A DNA stretch of 7,721 nt from a bacterium (GCA_021160845.1 JAGHBT010000259.1:1-7721), one strand, 5' to 3'. Counted from the stretch's first letter, positions 1-7,123 are shown. Numbers and translations are program-made. Notes: a model not told the origin generated them from the letters alone.

Positions 1-84
1 GGGTATGATAGTTCCATTCGATCAGACCCCGGCTTTGCAGAAGCAAATCTTGAGGTACCTCCCCTATTTCTAAGAGTAAAATAA
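1..84 (+). other. Left edge; possible 3' end of an upstream gene, frame unresolved
   Basis: Two forward frames are open from the window edge. One stops with TAA at 82-84 and ends in EVPPLFLRVK. The other stops with TAA at 71-73 and ends in LQKQILRYLPYF. Two reverse frames are also open across this stretch. It is too short to decide which, if any, is coding, and I recognise no family. The AT-rich stretch from about 75 to 154 looks non-coding and carries the promoter of the next gene. Confidence 0.2.
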
Positions 85-91
85 TTTATGC

Positions 92-120
92 TTTATATCT
101 GAAATAATAAATTGTATATT
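92..120 (+). promoter_or_regulatory. Putative sigma70-type promoter of the AOR operon
   Basis: A -35-like TTTATA (92-97, 4 of 6 consensus bases) and a -10-like TATATT (115-120, 5 of 6) are separated by 17 bases in AT-rich DNA. Transcription would begin near 127 and leave a leader of about 40 bases. This is read from sequence only. No operator or riboswitch is evident between it and the start codon. Confidence 0.45.
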
Positions 121-154
121 TAAAACCTTAAATGAACCTTTGAAAATACAATTT

Positions 155-161
155 AAGGAGG
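155..161 (+). promoter_or_regulatory. Strong Shine-Dalgarno that fixes the start of the first AOR gene
   Basis: AAGGAGG lies seven bases before the ATG at 169. It is nearly a perfect anti-16S match and supports that start over later in-frame ATG codons, although the protein begins about 28 residues before the recognisable AOR homology. Confidence 0.8.
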
Positions 162-168
162 CCTTCGG

Positions 169-3141
169 ATGCCGGAAGATTCTCTATCAAAGATAAAAAA
201 AGCCCATGAAGTTTTATGCAAGTTCCCCTTTGAAACAGTCAGACTGGAAAGAGGTTATTCAAACAGAACGCTGAGAATTGATATCGGTAATAACGATATT
301 TCAATCAACCCCGTTTCAGAGCGGATGAAAGAGCTATGGACCGGAGGCAAGGGGTTTGACCTATGGCTTATGCTGCAGGAAATAAATAAGGATTCAAAGT
401 GGAACAGCCCTGAAAATACCATCTGTTTTTCTCCCGGGCCCCTCGGTGGAACTGCTTCATTCCCCGGCTCCGGGAAATGCCTTGTTACCGCTATCTCGCC
501 TTCGACCCATTCAATTATGGATTGTAATGTCGGCGGTTACTTCGGACCGTATCTTAAATTCGCGGGGTTTGACGCCTTAACTCTTCTTGGCAAAGCAGAG
601 GAAGAGATCATCATCTTCATAAACGCCGTAAAAGGGGAAATTACTATTGAGAAAGCCCCGCTTGAGAGTATCGATTCACATATCCTGGCTGAAGAACTCA
701 CCGAAATGTATGCCGACAACGAATTGGACAAAAGGAATATCGCCTGCGTAACCTCGGGTAGGGCAGCCGAGCACAGCAAGATGGGGGTTTTGAACTTCTC
801 ATTCTGGGACTGGAGAAGAAACACAGCTAGACTTAAACAGGCCGGACGGGGCGGAATTGGAACCGTATTCCGCGACAAGAAAATAAAAGCCCTTATTCTT
901 AAGGGAAAACCTGATATTCCCGGCTGGAGCATACAAGAAAACAAAGCCGCGAAAGCAGCCGCTTCAAGAAATACCCCCTTTCAAACAGACAAGGACGAAC
1001 TTAAGAATATCGATCAAATAATCAAAAACTGGAACTGCGACGGTGAATATGTAATTGAAATGATGCAGGAAATTCAAGATCGTTTCCATTATATCTCCAG
1101 AACAGCAATAGACAAAATATGCGAGATGACAGGCAAATCAAAGGCTCACCTATATCATATAGCCACCTTTTACAAGGAATTCAGCCTCGAGCCCAAAGAT
1201 AAAACCGTCAAACAGAACTATATGGACACCGCAGACGACACAAAAGGAGTCCCCGAAGCGGGAAAAATTCCAGCGCGGAAACTTTCTCCCGGAGACTTGA
1301 GGAAAATCGCGGAAAGAGAAAAGGAAACTACCGCTAGCTATAAAGCAATATTCACGGTCTGCGCGTGTACGGGATGTGTAGCTGCCGGCAGCTTAAAAAT
1401 AAAAGAAAAACTTGATGAAATAATCAAGGAAAAAGGTCTGGAGAGGGAATACCTTGTCAGCCTCGGCGGATGTGTGGGGGTTTGCTCGATGGGGCCGATC
1501 GTTATAGTACACCCGGATGGAACATTCTACCAGAAGGTCGACGAAAGCGACATCGAAGACCTTGTCGACGCCGTAACAAACGGAAAAAGACTTGAGCGTC
1601 TACTCTATAAAGACCCCGGAAGCGGAGAAATAAAAGGGAAAATGGAGGATATTCAATTCTTCAACCGGCAACTACCTATCACATTCAGAAACAGGGGCAT
1701 TTTAGATCCTGAAAATATTGATCACTACATTGCCCTTGGAGGGTATGAAACACTCAAAAATACACTAGAGAAGAGCACTCCCGAAAAGGTCAGAAAAGAA
1801 GTAACCGCCTCGGGAATTAGAGGCCACGGCGGAGGGGGATTCCCGACCGGGATTAAATGGGAGAATGCATATAAAGCCGCAGAGGAAAGAGAAGAAGAAA
1901 TATATATTGTCTGTAACATCTCCGGAGCCTTTATGGAAAGAAGCATTATCGAAACCGACCCGCACACGGTTATCGAAGGCCTGCTTATCGGGGCATTCGC
2001 CCTTGGGGCCAGGGAAGGTTACATATATATAAGAAAAGAATACACCCTAGCCAGAGAAAGGCTGGATAAAGCCATTGCTCAATGCCGCAGTTACGGGCTT
2101 TTGGGGAAAGGGATCCTTGGAAAGGATTTTGAATTTGATATTCGTATTCACAGGGGAACAGGGACATTTATAAACGGTGAATCAAGCGCTCTTATAGCTT
2201 CCATGTCAGGTATAGCGGGAGAACCACAGTCAAAATATATTCACAATGCCGAGCGTGGATTCCGCGGAAAACCCACAGTTATTAACAATGTTGAAACCTG
2301 GGCGAATATCCCCGTTATTATAGAACGCGGCGCCAACTGGTTCTCTTCAATTGGGTTAGGCAATGCCAGCAAGAACCCTCATCATAGTTCTTCGGGCACA
2401 AAGGTTCTCTCCCTTGCAGGCGATATTAATAATCCGGGGCTTGTGGAAGTCCCAATGGGAACTACCCTTCGCGAAATAATTGAAGACATCGGAGGAGGAA
2501 TTCCCAACGGCCGCGAACTTAAGGCGGTTCAGATAGGTGGCCCCTCGGGCGGCATTCTACCCGCGAGCAGAATTGATATAAAGATTGACTTCGATTCTCT
2601 TATGGACGCTGGAACCATGATGGGCTCAGGCGAAATAGTTATAATGAACGACAAGACCTGTATGGTAAATACCGCAAGCTATTTCACTGATTTTCTAATG
2701 AATGAATGCTGCGGGAAGTGCACGGCCGGCAGAGAAGGCCTGTTTCAACTGAGTAAAATACTAACACGAATTTGCGACGGCGATGGAAGGGCGGGTGATA
2801 TTGAAAGGCTTGAAGATCTGGCCCAAATGGTAAAAGAGACCAGTCTCTGTCAATTTGGCGCCACTGCCCCGAACCCCGTACTCTCCACTCTGAGATACTT
2901 CAGAGAAGAGTACGAAAGGCATATAACTGAAAAGAAATGCGACAGCGGTATCTGCAAAGCGCTTATCACTTATCGTATAGACGCCGATAAGTGTACTGGG
3001 TGTACGCTATGCGCAAAAGACTGTCCTGTTGACGCTATATCTGGAGAAGCGGATAAGCCCCACCTTATCGATAGTGAAAAATGCACCAGATGCGGCGTGT
3101 GCTATGAAGTCTGCGACTTTGACGCAGTGGAGGTGATATAA
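169..3141 (+). CDS. AOR domain 1 fused to NuoE/NuoF-type flavoprotein and ferredoxin
   Basis: This 990-aa protein is one half of a split aldehyde oxidoreductase joined to an electron-transfer module, probably cytoplasmic (no signal peptide seen). Visible order: residues ~29-255, AOR N-terminal pterin-binding domain (NVGGYFG 120-126, AGRGGIG 225-231); ~276-342, the helical part of NuoE ending HLYHIATFYKEF; a charged linker; ~391-480, thioredoxin-like [2Fe-2S] (C398, C403, C435, C439); ~500-925, NuoF domain with FMN glycine loop (RGHGGGGFPTG 551-561) and INNVET (705-710); ~941-985, two [4Fe-4S] motifs (C942/945/948/952 and C972/975/978/982). The rest of AOR is in the next gene. Oddities: the NADEGDPG loop of NuoF is reduced to NISG (583-586), GEET is GESS (670-673), and one cluster cysteine is G854. 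Flavin binding looks likely; NAD(H) use is doubtful. A tungsten or molybdenum pterin at the interface of the two proteins is inferred. Confidence 0.9.
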   Translation: MPEDSLSKIKKAHEVLCKFPFETVRLERGYSNRTLRIDIGNNDISINPVSERMKELWTGGKGFDLWLMLQEINKDSKWNSPENTICFSPGPLGGTASFPGSGKCLVTAISPSTHSIMDCNVGGYFGPYLKFAGFDALTLLGKAEEEIIIFINAVKGEITIEKAPLESIDSHILAEELTEMYADNELDKRNIACVTSGRAAEHSKMGVLNFSFWDWRRNTARLKQAGRGGIGTVFRDKKIKALILKGKPDIPGWSIQENKAAKAAASRNTPFQTDKDELKNIDQIIKNWNCDGEYVIEMMQEIQDRFHYISRTAIDKICEMTGKSKAHLYHIATFYKEFSLEPKDKTVKQNYMDTADDTKGVPEAGKIPARKLSPGDLRKIAEREKETTASYKAIFTVCACTGCVAAGSLKIKEKLDEIIKEKGLEREYLVSLGGCVGVCSMGPIVIVHPDGTFYQKVDESDIEDLVDAVTNGKRLERLLYKDPGSGEIKGKMEDIQFFNRQLPITFRNRGILDPENIDHYIALGGYETLKNTLEKSTPEKVRKEVTASGIRGHGGGGFPTGIKWENAYKAAEEREEEIYIVCNISGAFMERSIIETDPHTVIEGLLIGAFALGAREGYIYIRKEYTLARERLDKAIAQCRSYGLLGKGILGKDFEFDIRIHRGTGTFINGESSALIASMSGIAGEPQSKYIHNAERGFRGKPTVINNVETWANIPVIIERGANWFSSIGLGNASKNPHHSSSGTKVLSLAGDINNPGLVEVPMGTTLREIIEDIGGGIPNGRELKAVQIGGPSGGILPASRIDIKIDFDSLMDAGTMMGSGEIVIMNDKTCMVNTASYFTDFLMNECCGKCTAGREGLFQLSKILTRICDGDGRAGDIERLEDLAQMVKETSLCQFGATAPNPVLSTLRYFREEYERHITEKKCDSGICKALITYRIDADKCTGCTLCAKDCPVDAISGEADKPHLIDSEKCTRCGVCYEVCDFDAVEVI
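3129..3136 (+). promoter_or_regulatory. Shine-Dalgarno inside the end of gene 1, coupling translation of gene 2
   Basis: GGAGGTGA is embedded in the last codons of the upstream gene and precedes the overlapping stop/start (TAATG, 3139-3143). Strong pairing plus the one-base overlap suggest translational coupling and near-equal production of the two halves of the enzyme. Confidence 0.75.
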
Positions 3142-5135
3142 TGGCGGCGGAGAAGATAAACATAACAGTAAACGGCAAAGAGATCGAAGTTGAAAAGGAC
3201 ACCTATCTTCTTAAGGTCCTCAAGGACAATGGAATATCGGTTCCAACTTTATGTAATCACAAGGATCTCACCCCCAGCGGTACATGCAGACTGTGCGTCG
3301 TCGAAATCGGGCATGAAGGTGACAAGAAACTTGTTACTTCCTGCAACTACCCCGTCAGAAATGAAATAAATGTTGAAACCGATTCTGAAAATGTGAAAAA
3401 ACAGCGCAAGACACTGGCCGAAGTATACCTCGGCCGCTGGCCGAATGTCCCGGCGATAAAGAAAATAGCGAGGCAGTGCGGAGCGACGGACAATGAAAAA
3501 TATAAAAGCGAGTTGACCGATGACAATCCGAAGGCGTGTGTCCTCTGCGGCCGATGCGAGAGAGCCTGTGCTGAATTTATTCAGGAAAACATTATTGATT
3601 TTGCGGGGCGAGGCGTCGACCGCTATATGACAATGCCCTTTGAAGAAGTCGATCCCCACTGTGTTGGCTGCCGTTCCTGTGAATATGTCTGCCCCACAGG
3701 AGCTATTCATATTGATGATGATCAGAACCACCCCGCTAGCGGGAAAACGATTCGTAATTACGGAATGCGTATTAACGCTGAAATGGCGACACTCGACAAA
3801 AACCAGTGCCGCATGCGTGAAGTCGGAACCGCCAATATCGTAGATGTAATGGACGAGTATGATCTTCTGCCCGTGCATAATTATAAATTTGGTTCGCATC
3901 CTGATACATACAAAATCGACTCTGTTATGCTCAAAAACAAATATTTCACTCAGAAATCGCCGGACGGATGCTGGAAGGGTTGTTCCATGGCATGCGCCAA
4001 AACAATCGATAATTTCGAGATCAAGACCGGCCCCTATAAAGGGGAAAGTGTTGTTGTTGACGGCCCCGAATATGAAACTGCCGCCGCTTGCGCCAATATG
4101 GGATGTTTCGACGCGGACTTTGCCGCGGAATTTAACTTCTACTGCGACACTTATGGAATAGATACAATCTCGGCAGGAACATGTATGGCATTTATCATGG
4201 AAAGCTTTGAAAACGGCATTATCACAAAAGAAGACACTGGCGGCAAGGAGCTGAAATTCGGAGCCGCAGGCGAAGTCCTACAATGCCTTCATGAAATGGC
4301 TGAGGGAAAAGGGTTTGGCGTCGACTATGGCCAGGGAATACGCTGGCTCAAGGAAAAATGGATAAAAGAACTTGGAGCTCCCCGGGACTTTCTGCAAGAT
4401 ATCGGGATGGAGACAAAGGGACTGGAATTCTCCGAGTATGTCACAAAGGAATCCCTCGCACAGCAAGCTGGGTACGCCCTGGCAGTAAAAGGCCCACAGC
4501 ACGATGAAGCCTGGATGATCTTTATGGATATGGTCAACAACCAGATCCCCTCCTTCGAAGACAAAGCGGAAGCCCTGTATTACTATCCTCTATGGAGAAC
4601 ATGGTTCGGACTCCACGGCCTGTGCAAACTACTCTGGAATGATATCGTACCCACAAGCACACAGAATTATCCACCTCAGGAGGCGGCAAAAGTACCGGAG
4701 CATGTCAAAGATTTTCTGAAGTTCTATGAAGGAATGACCGGCAAGCCTCTGGATGAAGCGGGAATGCTCGAACAATCCGCTCGGGTTCATAACCTGCAGA
4801 GACTCATGTGCAGAATGCTGGGCTACGGGACAAGAAAAGATGATTTTCCGCCATACCGCGCTATGGGCCCGGTAACAAAAGAAGAATACGAATCCCGCGT
4901 CGAGAGGTACGACAAGCAGCTTCGTGAGAAAACCGACTTTGATCCCGAAGGAAAATCCACTGCCGAAAAGATGAAGGTTCTTCGTGAATACAGGGAAGAC
5001 CAATATCTTCAGGTAATGAACGCGACATATAAACGCAAAGGTTGGGATGAAAATGGCGTTCCCACAATTGAAAGACTAAAGGAACTCGGGATCGATCTTC
5101 CTGAGCTGGTAGAGATAATCGAAATAAACCGGTAG
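3141..5135 (+). CDS. NuoG/HoxU-type ferredoxin fused to AOR domains 2-3 (catalytic part)
   Basis: This 664-aa protein carries the rest of the aldehyde oxidoreductase. Residues 1-80 form a plant-type [2Fe-2S] domain (C38, C49, C52, C68). Residues ~130-190 hold two [4Fe-4S] motifs (C133/136/139/143 and C174/177/180/184, followed by PTGAI). The usual NuoG HxxxCxxCxxxxxC cluster motif between them is absent. From ~225 to the end it matches AOR domains 2 and 3: GTANIVDVMDEYDLLPVHN, a cluster motif C277/C281/C285, GPEYET (308-313), CDTYGIDTIS (335-344), a histidine (H454) at the place of the Pyrococcus AOR active-site His, the fourth cluster cysteine C495 in HGLC, and a typical RGWD-like C-terminal region (KGWDENGVPTIERLKELGI). 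It lacks AOR domain 1, which is supplied by the overlapping upstream gene. Electrons would pass from the pterin through the AOR cluster and these ferredoxin domains to the NuoF part. The substrate (aldehyde or carboxylate) and metal (W or Mo) cannot be read. Confidence 0.9.
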   Translation: MAAEKINITVNGKEIEVEKDTYLLKVLKDNGISVPTLCNHKDLTPSGTCRLCVVEIGHEGDKKLVTSCNYPVRNEINVETDSENVKKQRKTLAEVYLGRWPNVPAIKKIARQCGATDNEKYKSELTDDNPKACVLCGRCERACAEFIQENIIDFAGRGVDRYMTMPFEEVDPHCVGCRSCEYVCPTGAIHIDDDQNHPASGKTIRNYGMRINAEMATLDKNQCRMREVGTANIVDVMDEYDLLPVHNYKFGSHPDTYKIDSVMLKNKYFTQKSPDGCWKGCSMACAKTIDNFEIKTGPYKGESVVVDGPEYETAAACANMGCFDADFAAEFNFYCDTYGIDTISAGTCMAFIMESFENGIITKEDTGGKELKFGAAGEVLQCLHEMAEGKGFGVDYGQGIRWLKEKWIKELGAPRDFLQDIGMETKGLEFSEYVTKESLAQQAGYALAVKGPQHDEAWMIFMDMVNNQIPSFEDKAEALYYYPLWRTWFGLHGLCKLLWNDIVPTSTQNYPPQEAAKVPEHVKDFLKFYEGMTGKPLDEAGMLEQSARVHNLQRLMCRMLGYGTRKDDFPPYRAMGPVTKEEYESRVERYDKQLREKTDFDPEGKSTAEKMKVLREYREDQYLQVMNATYKRKGWDENGVPTIERLKELGIDLPELVEIIEINR

Positions 5136-5145
5136 TATCAAAGAT

Positions 5146-5760
5146 ATGGGAAACAAGAATCTCTCTATATTCAGCCGTAATGTTCCGGGGTCAACCGATA
5201 TTCTTCAGGAATCAACTGTTGGAATAGCCGGATGCGGCGGGCTGGGTTCAAACGCGGCCGTGGCTCTCGTAAGAGCCGGAGTTGGCAATCTGATCCTGGT
5301 TGACTTCGATAGGGTTGAAGTATCAAATCTAAACAGGCAGTACTACTTTCAAAGTGACATAGGGAAAATTAAGGTTGAAGCCCTCGCGGGACATCTGCGA
5401 GCCATCAATCCGGATATCAATATCAACATGCATGCGATAGAGCTTTCATATAAAGACACCCCTGAAATTTTCAAGAAAGCCGACCTCTTAATCGAAGCCT
5501 TCGATAACGCCGAAAGTAAACGCTGGCTTATCGAATCATGGTGCTCTGCATTCCCCGCGAAAGCAATCATCTGCGGAAGCGGCCTTGGAGGAATTGGCCG
5601 TACAAATTCCCTCGTGATACACTCCTCCGGCAATATTTATTTCTGCGGGGATGAAGAAAGCGATTCGTCAATGGGGCTCTGCTCATCCCGTATCAGTATA
5701 GTGGCAGGTATGCAGGCTAACATCGCGATAAGTCTTCTCACCGGATCTAAGGAAAAATAA
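5146..5760 (+). CDS. ThiF/MoeB-type adenylyltransferase (ThiF family 2-like)
   Basis: This E1-like protein of 204 aa is expected to adenylate the C-terminal glycine of a ubiquitin-fold sulfur carrier, most likely the product of the next gene. Visible features: nucleotide-binding loop GCGGLGS (29-35), acidic strand end LVDFDRVEVS, SNLNRQ (60-65) with the conserved Arg, GKIKVEA around K74/K76, EAFD (117-120) with the conserved Asp, and a C-terminal RISIVAGMQANIA stretch typical of the short ThiF family 2. It is shorter than E. coli MoeB/ThiF (about 250 aa) and lacks their paired CxxC zinc site, as short ThiF proteins do. It starts 10 bases after the AOR gene with only a weak Shine-Dalgarno. No thiG, thiH or moaE is in the window, so its role in pyranopterin sulfuration rather than thiamine synthesis is inferred from the AOR neighbourhood. 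Confidence 0.85.
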   Translation: MGNKNLSIFSRNVPGSTDILQESTVGIAGCGGLGSNAAVALVRAGVGNLILVDFDRVEVSNLNRQYYFQSDIGKIKVEALAGHLRAINPDININMHAIELSYKDTPEIFKKADLLIEAFDNAESKRWLIESWCSAFPAKAIICGSGLGGIGRTNSLVIHSSGNIYFCGDEESDSSMGLCSSRISIVAGMQANIAISLLTGSKEK

Positions 5761-5961
5761 ATGATAACGGTTAACAACAGGGATAAACTGAAGTGGGAAG
5801 AGGGCATGACTGTTCAGGAAGTGCTTGACGAGATGAGATACAGCTATTCACTTATAACTGTTACGGTCAATGGGAAACTGATCCCCGCTAAAGAATACGA
5901 TAGTTGCATCCTAGAAGACAACTCTGATGTGATTGTCTTCCATCTCGCGCATGGCGGTTAA
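5761..5961 (+). CDS. ThiS/MoaD-type sulfur carrier protein
   Basis: A 66-aa beta-grasp protein starting MITVNN and ending HLAHGG. The terminal Gly-Gly is the site that is adenylated and converted to a thiocarboxylate in ThiS and MoaD. The VTVNGKLIP segment (residues 34-42) and the EDNSDVIVFHLAHGG tail fit the family, and the length is typical of ThiS (about 65 aa) rather than MoaD (about 80 aa). The ATG directly abuts the TAA of the adenylyltransferase gene, with TAAGGA seven bases upstream, so the two are probably co-translated. Sequence alone does not separate a thiamine carrier from a molybdopterin/tungstopterin carrier. The operon position behind an AOR argues for the latter. Confidence 0.85.
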   Translation: MITVNNRDKLKWEEGMTVQEVLDEMRYSYSLITVTVNGKLIPAKEYDSCILEDNSDVIVFHLAHGG

Positions 5962-5980
5962 TTGGATACAAGCTTGCCGA

Positions 5981-6012
5981 GAACCCGAATGACAATGAGA
6001 CATCATTCGTTC
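5981..6012. terminator. Bulged hairpin between convergent genes, possible bidirectional terminator
   Basis: CGAATGA (5986-5992) pairs perfectly with TCATTCG (6003-6009), and GAAC (5981-5984) can extend the stem with GTTC (6009-6012) if two C bases bulge. The loop is 10 bases. It sits between the sulfur-carrier stop and the stop of the opposing radical-SAM gene. No U-tract follows on either strand, so an intrinsic terminator is not well supported. It may simply be a 3' end structure. Nothing else is evident in 5962-6058. Confidence 0.3.
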
Positions 6013-6058
6013 AAACCGGATGTATTGACATTACACAAGATCGATGCCGCATTTATGA

Positions 6059-7060
6059 TTATAATCTTATCTTGAAAATCTTGTTTTTTAAAGCCCAGAG
6101 TCCAATTTGAAACTTATGTTCCAGGAGAGCCTTTCTCAATAAACACCCCATCCAGTAAGGAGTTTTATCATTTAGGCATCTCTCACGAACACTGTCACTT
6201 TGCTCTGATTTCCATACAGTATCAAAGCTGTTATCGGCCAGATTGCCCATAATATAATTGTGAATAACAGAAGGATAGATATCACCCTTTGGATCAAGAT
6301 AGAAAAAATCCTCTCCCGGACGGGATGAAAAAAGTTGTCTTCCTTCTGCTGCAAGGAGATAACTCCCGTAATGAATAAAGGCCTTGCCCCATCGCTTGAG
6401 ATTATACGAGCTTAATTCACCATTTATTATAGTTTCAAAATCCTTTTTAAGCTGCTCGTTATTGAATTCATTGGGATTATCCTTTATCACAGATGATTCA
6501 TTTTTCCCGAAGAAAAAATCACTCTCGTGTGAAACCTGCATTGTAAACTGAACACCGAGTTCTTCGGCAAGTCTGTAGACCTTTATCATATGATCAGGGT
6601 TTTCAGATGTTAGTGTGTAGGCAATTCTTATGTTGCTCACTCCCCCATCCCTTACACCCTTAACTGCCGTGATTACCTTTTCATAGGCACCTTCAACTCC
6701 CCGGATAAAGTCCTGCATCTCACCCACTCCATCAACCGAAAAGGCAAATCCTATTCTGGGGAATATTTCCTTAAGTTTCAAAGCCCTCGGAACGATGCTC
6801 TCCCCCAGAAGCCCATTAGAGGATACAACTATCCTGCTGCCGGGAAGACGCGTATGAACTGTTTTTACAATCTCTTCAAGATCATCTCTCAGGAAGGGTT
6901 CACCCCCTGAGATATTAACATCCCTCAGAGTCTTGGGAAGCCTTTTATATATATCTGGCGAAACATCTTCATGTTCCGTAATCTTCCATATAGAACACAT
7001 CCTGCATTTTGCCTGACATCTGTAAGTAATTGCTATTACAGCATCGATCGGGTATCTCAT
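6059..7060 (-). CDS. Radical SAM protein with degenerate SPASM/twitch-like C-terminus
   Basis: A 333-aa protein with the radical SAM cluster motif CQAKCRMC (C15, C19, C22) followed by SIW, and a SAM-contacting SGGEP (51-55). The barrel continues with VVSSNG (78-83) and FSVDG (107-111). The C-terminal part has the outline of a SPASM/twitch extension (SRPGEDFFYLDPKGDIYPS, then MGNLADNSFDTVW), but serines stand where cluster cysteines are normal (the SRPG and YPS positions). Only C295 and C306 remain, so an auxiliary Fe-S cluster is doubtful. TGAGGA precedes the ATG by six bases and supports the start. It is convergent to the AOR operon and has its own promoter, so a functional link to AOR is not shown. 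It does not look like MoaA, whose C-terminal GG and cluster cysteines are missing. The substrate is unknown. Confidence 0.85.
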   Translation of the reverse strand: MRYPIDAVIAITYRCQAKCRMCSIWKITEHEDVSPDIYKRLPKTLRDVNISGGEPFLRDDLEEIVKTVHTRLPGSRIVVSSNGLLGESIVPRALKLKEIFPRIGFAFSVDGVGEMQDFIRGVEGAYEKVITAVKGVRDGGVSNIRIAYTLTSENPDHMIKVYRLAEELGVQFTMQVSHESDFFFGKNESSVIKDNPNEFNNEQLKKDFETIINGELSSYNLKRWGKAFIHYGSYLLAAEGRQLFSSRPGEDFFYLDPKGDIYPSVIHNYIMGNLADNSFDTVWKSEQSDSVRERCLNDKTPYWMGCLLRKALLEHKFQIGLWALKNKIFKIRL

Positions 7061-7114
7061 AAATAATCCTCAAACTGAGCCTCACGGGCTGTGATAATAA
7101 TTGCTACCTAACTC

Positions 7115-7123
7115 ATTCTATCA
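7115..7123 (-). promoter_or_regulatory. Extended -10 promoter of the radical-SAM gene
   Basis: On the reverse strand TG-A-TAGAAT forms an extended -10 (TAGAAT, 5 of 6 to TATAAT). Only a partial -35 (TTGCTC at 7139-7144, 18 bases away) is present, as is usual for extended -10 promoters. Transcription would start near 7108, giving a leader of about 48 bases. Confidence 0.45.

Noticed and set aside
1..84. Reverse-strand frame vaguely like the end of an IS3-type transposase (LIEWNYHT)
   Set aside because: Fewer than 30 residues, at the window edge and without the RPHSSL motif. The similarity is too short to call a mobile element.
169..3141. Calling gene 1 simply a NADH dehydrogenase NuoF subunit
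   Set aside because: Residues 29-255 are clearly an AOR N-terminal domain, and the NAD(H)-binding residues are largely missing.
3129..3143. A frameshift or sequencing error splitting one larger gene at the gene 1/gene 2 junction
   Set aside because: The break falls exactly between a complete ferredoxin tail and a complete [2Fe-2S] N-terminus, with a strong Shine-Dalgarno and a typical TAATG overlap.
3249..3899. A 216-codon open frame antisense to the NuoG-like gene
   Set aside because: The overlapping forward gene has clear cysteine motifs and family matches through this stretch. The antisense product resembles nothing and has no convincing start signal.
6059..7060. MoaA, the pterin-synthesis radical SAM enzyme
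   Set aside because: The C-terminal cysteines and Gly-Gly of MoaA are absent, and the gene is convergent rather than part of the AOR operon.
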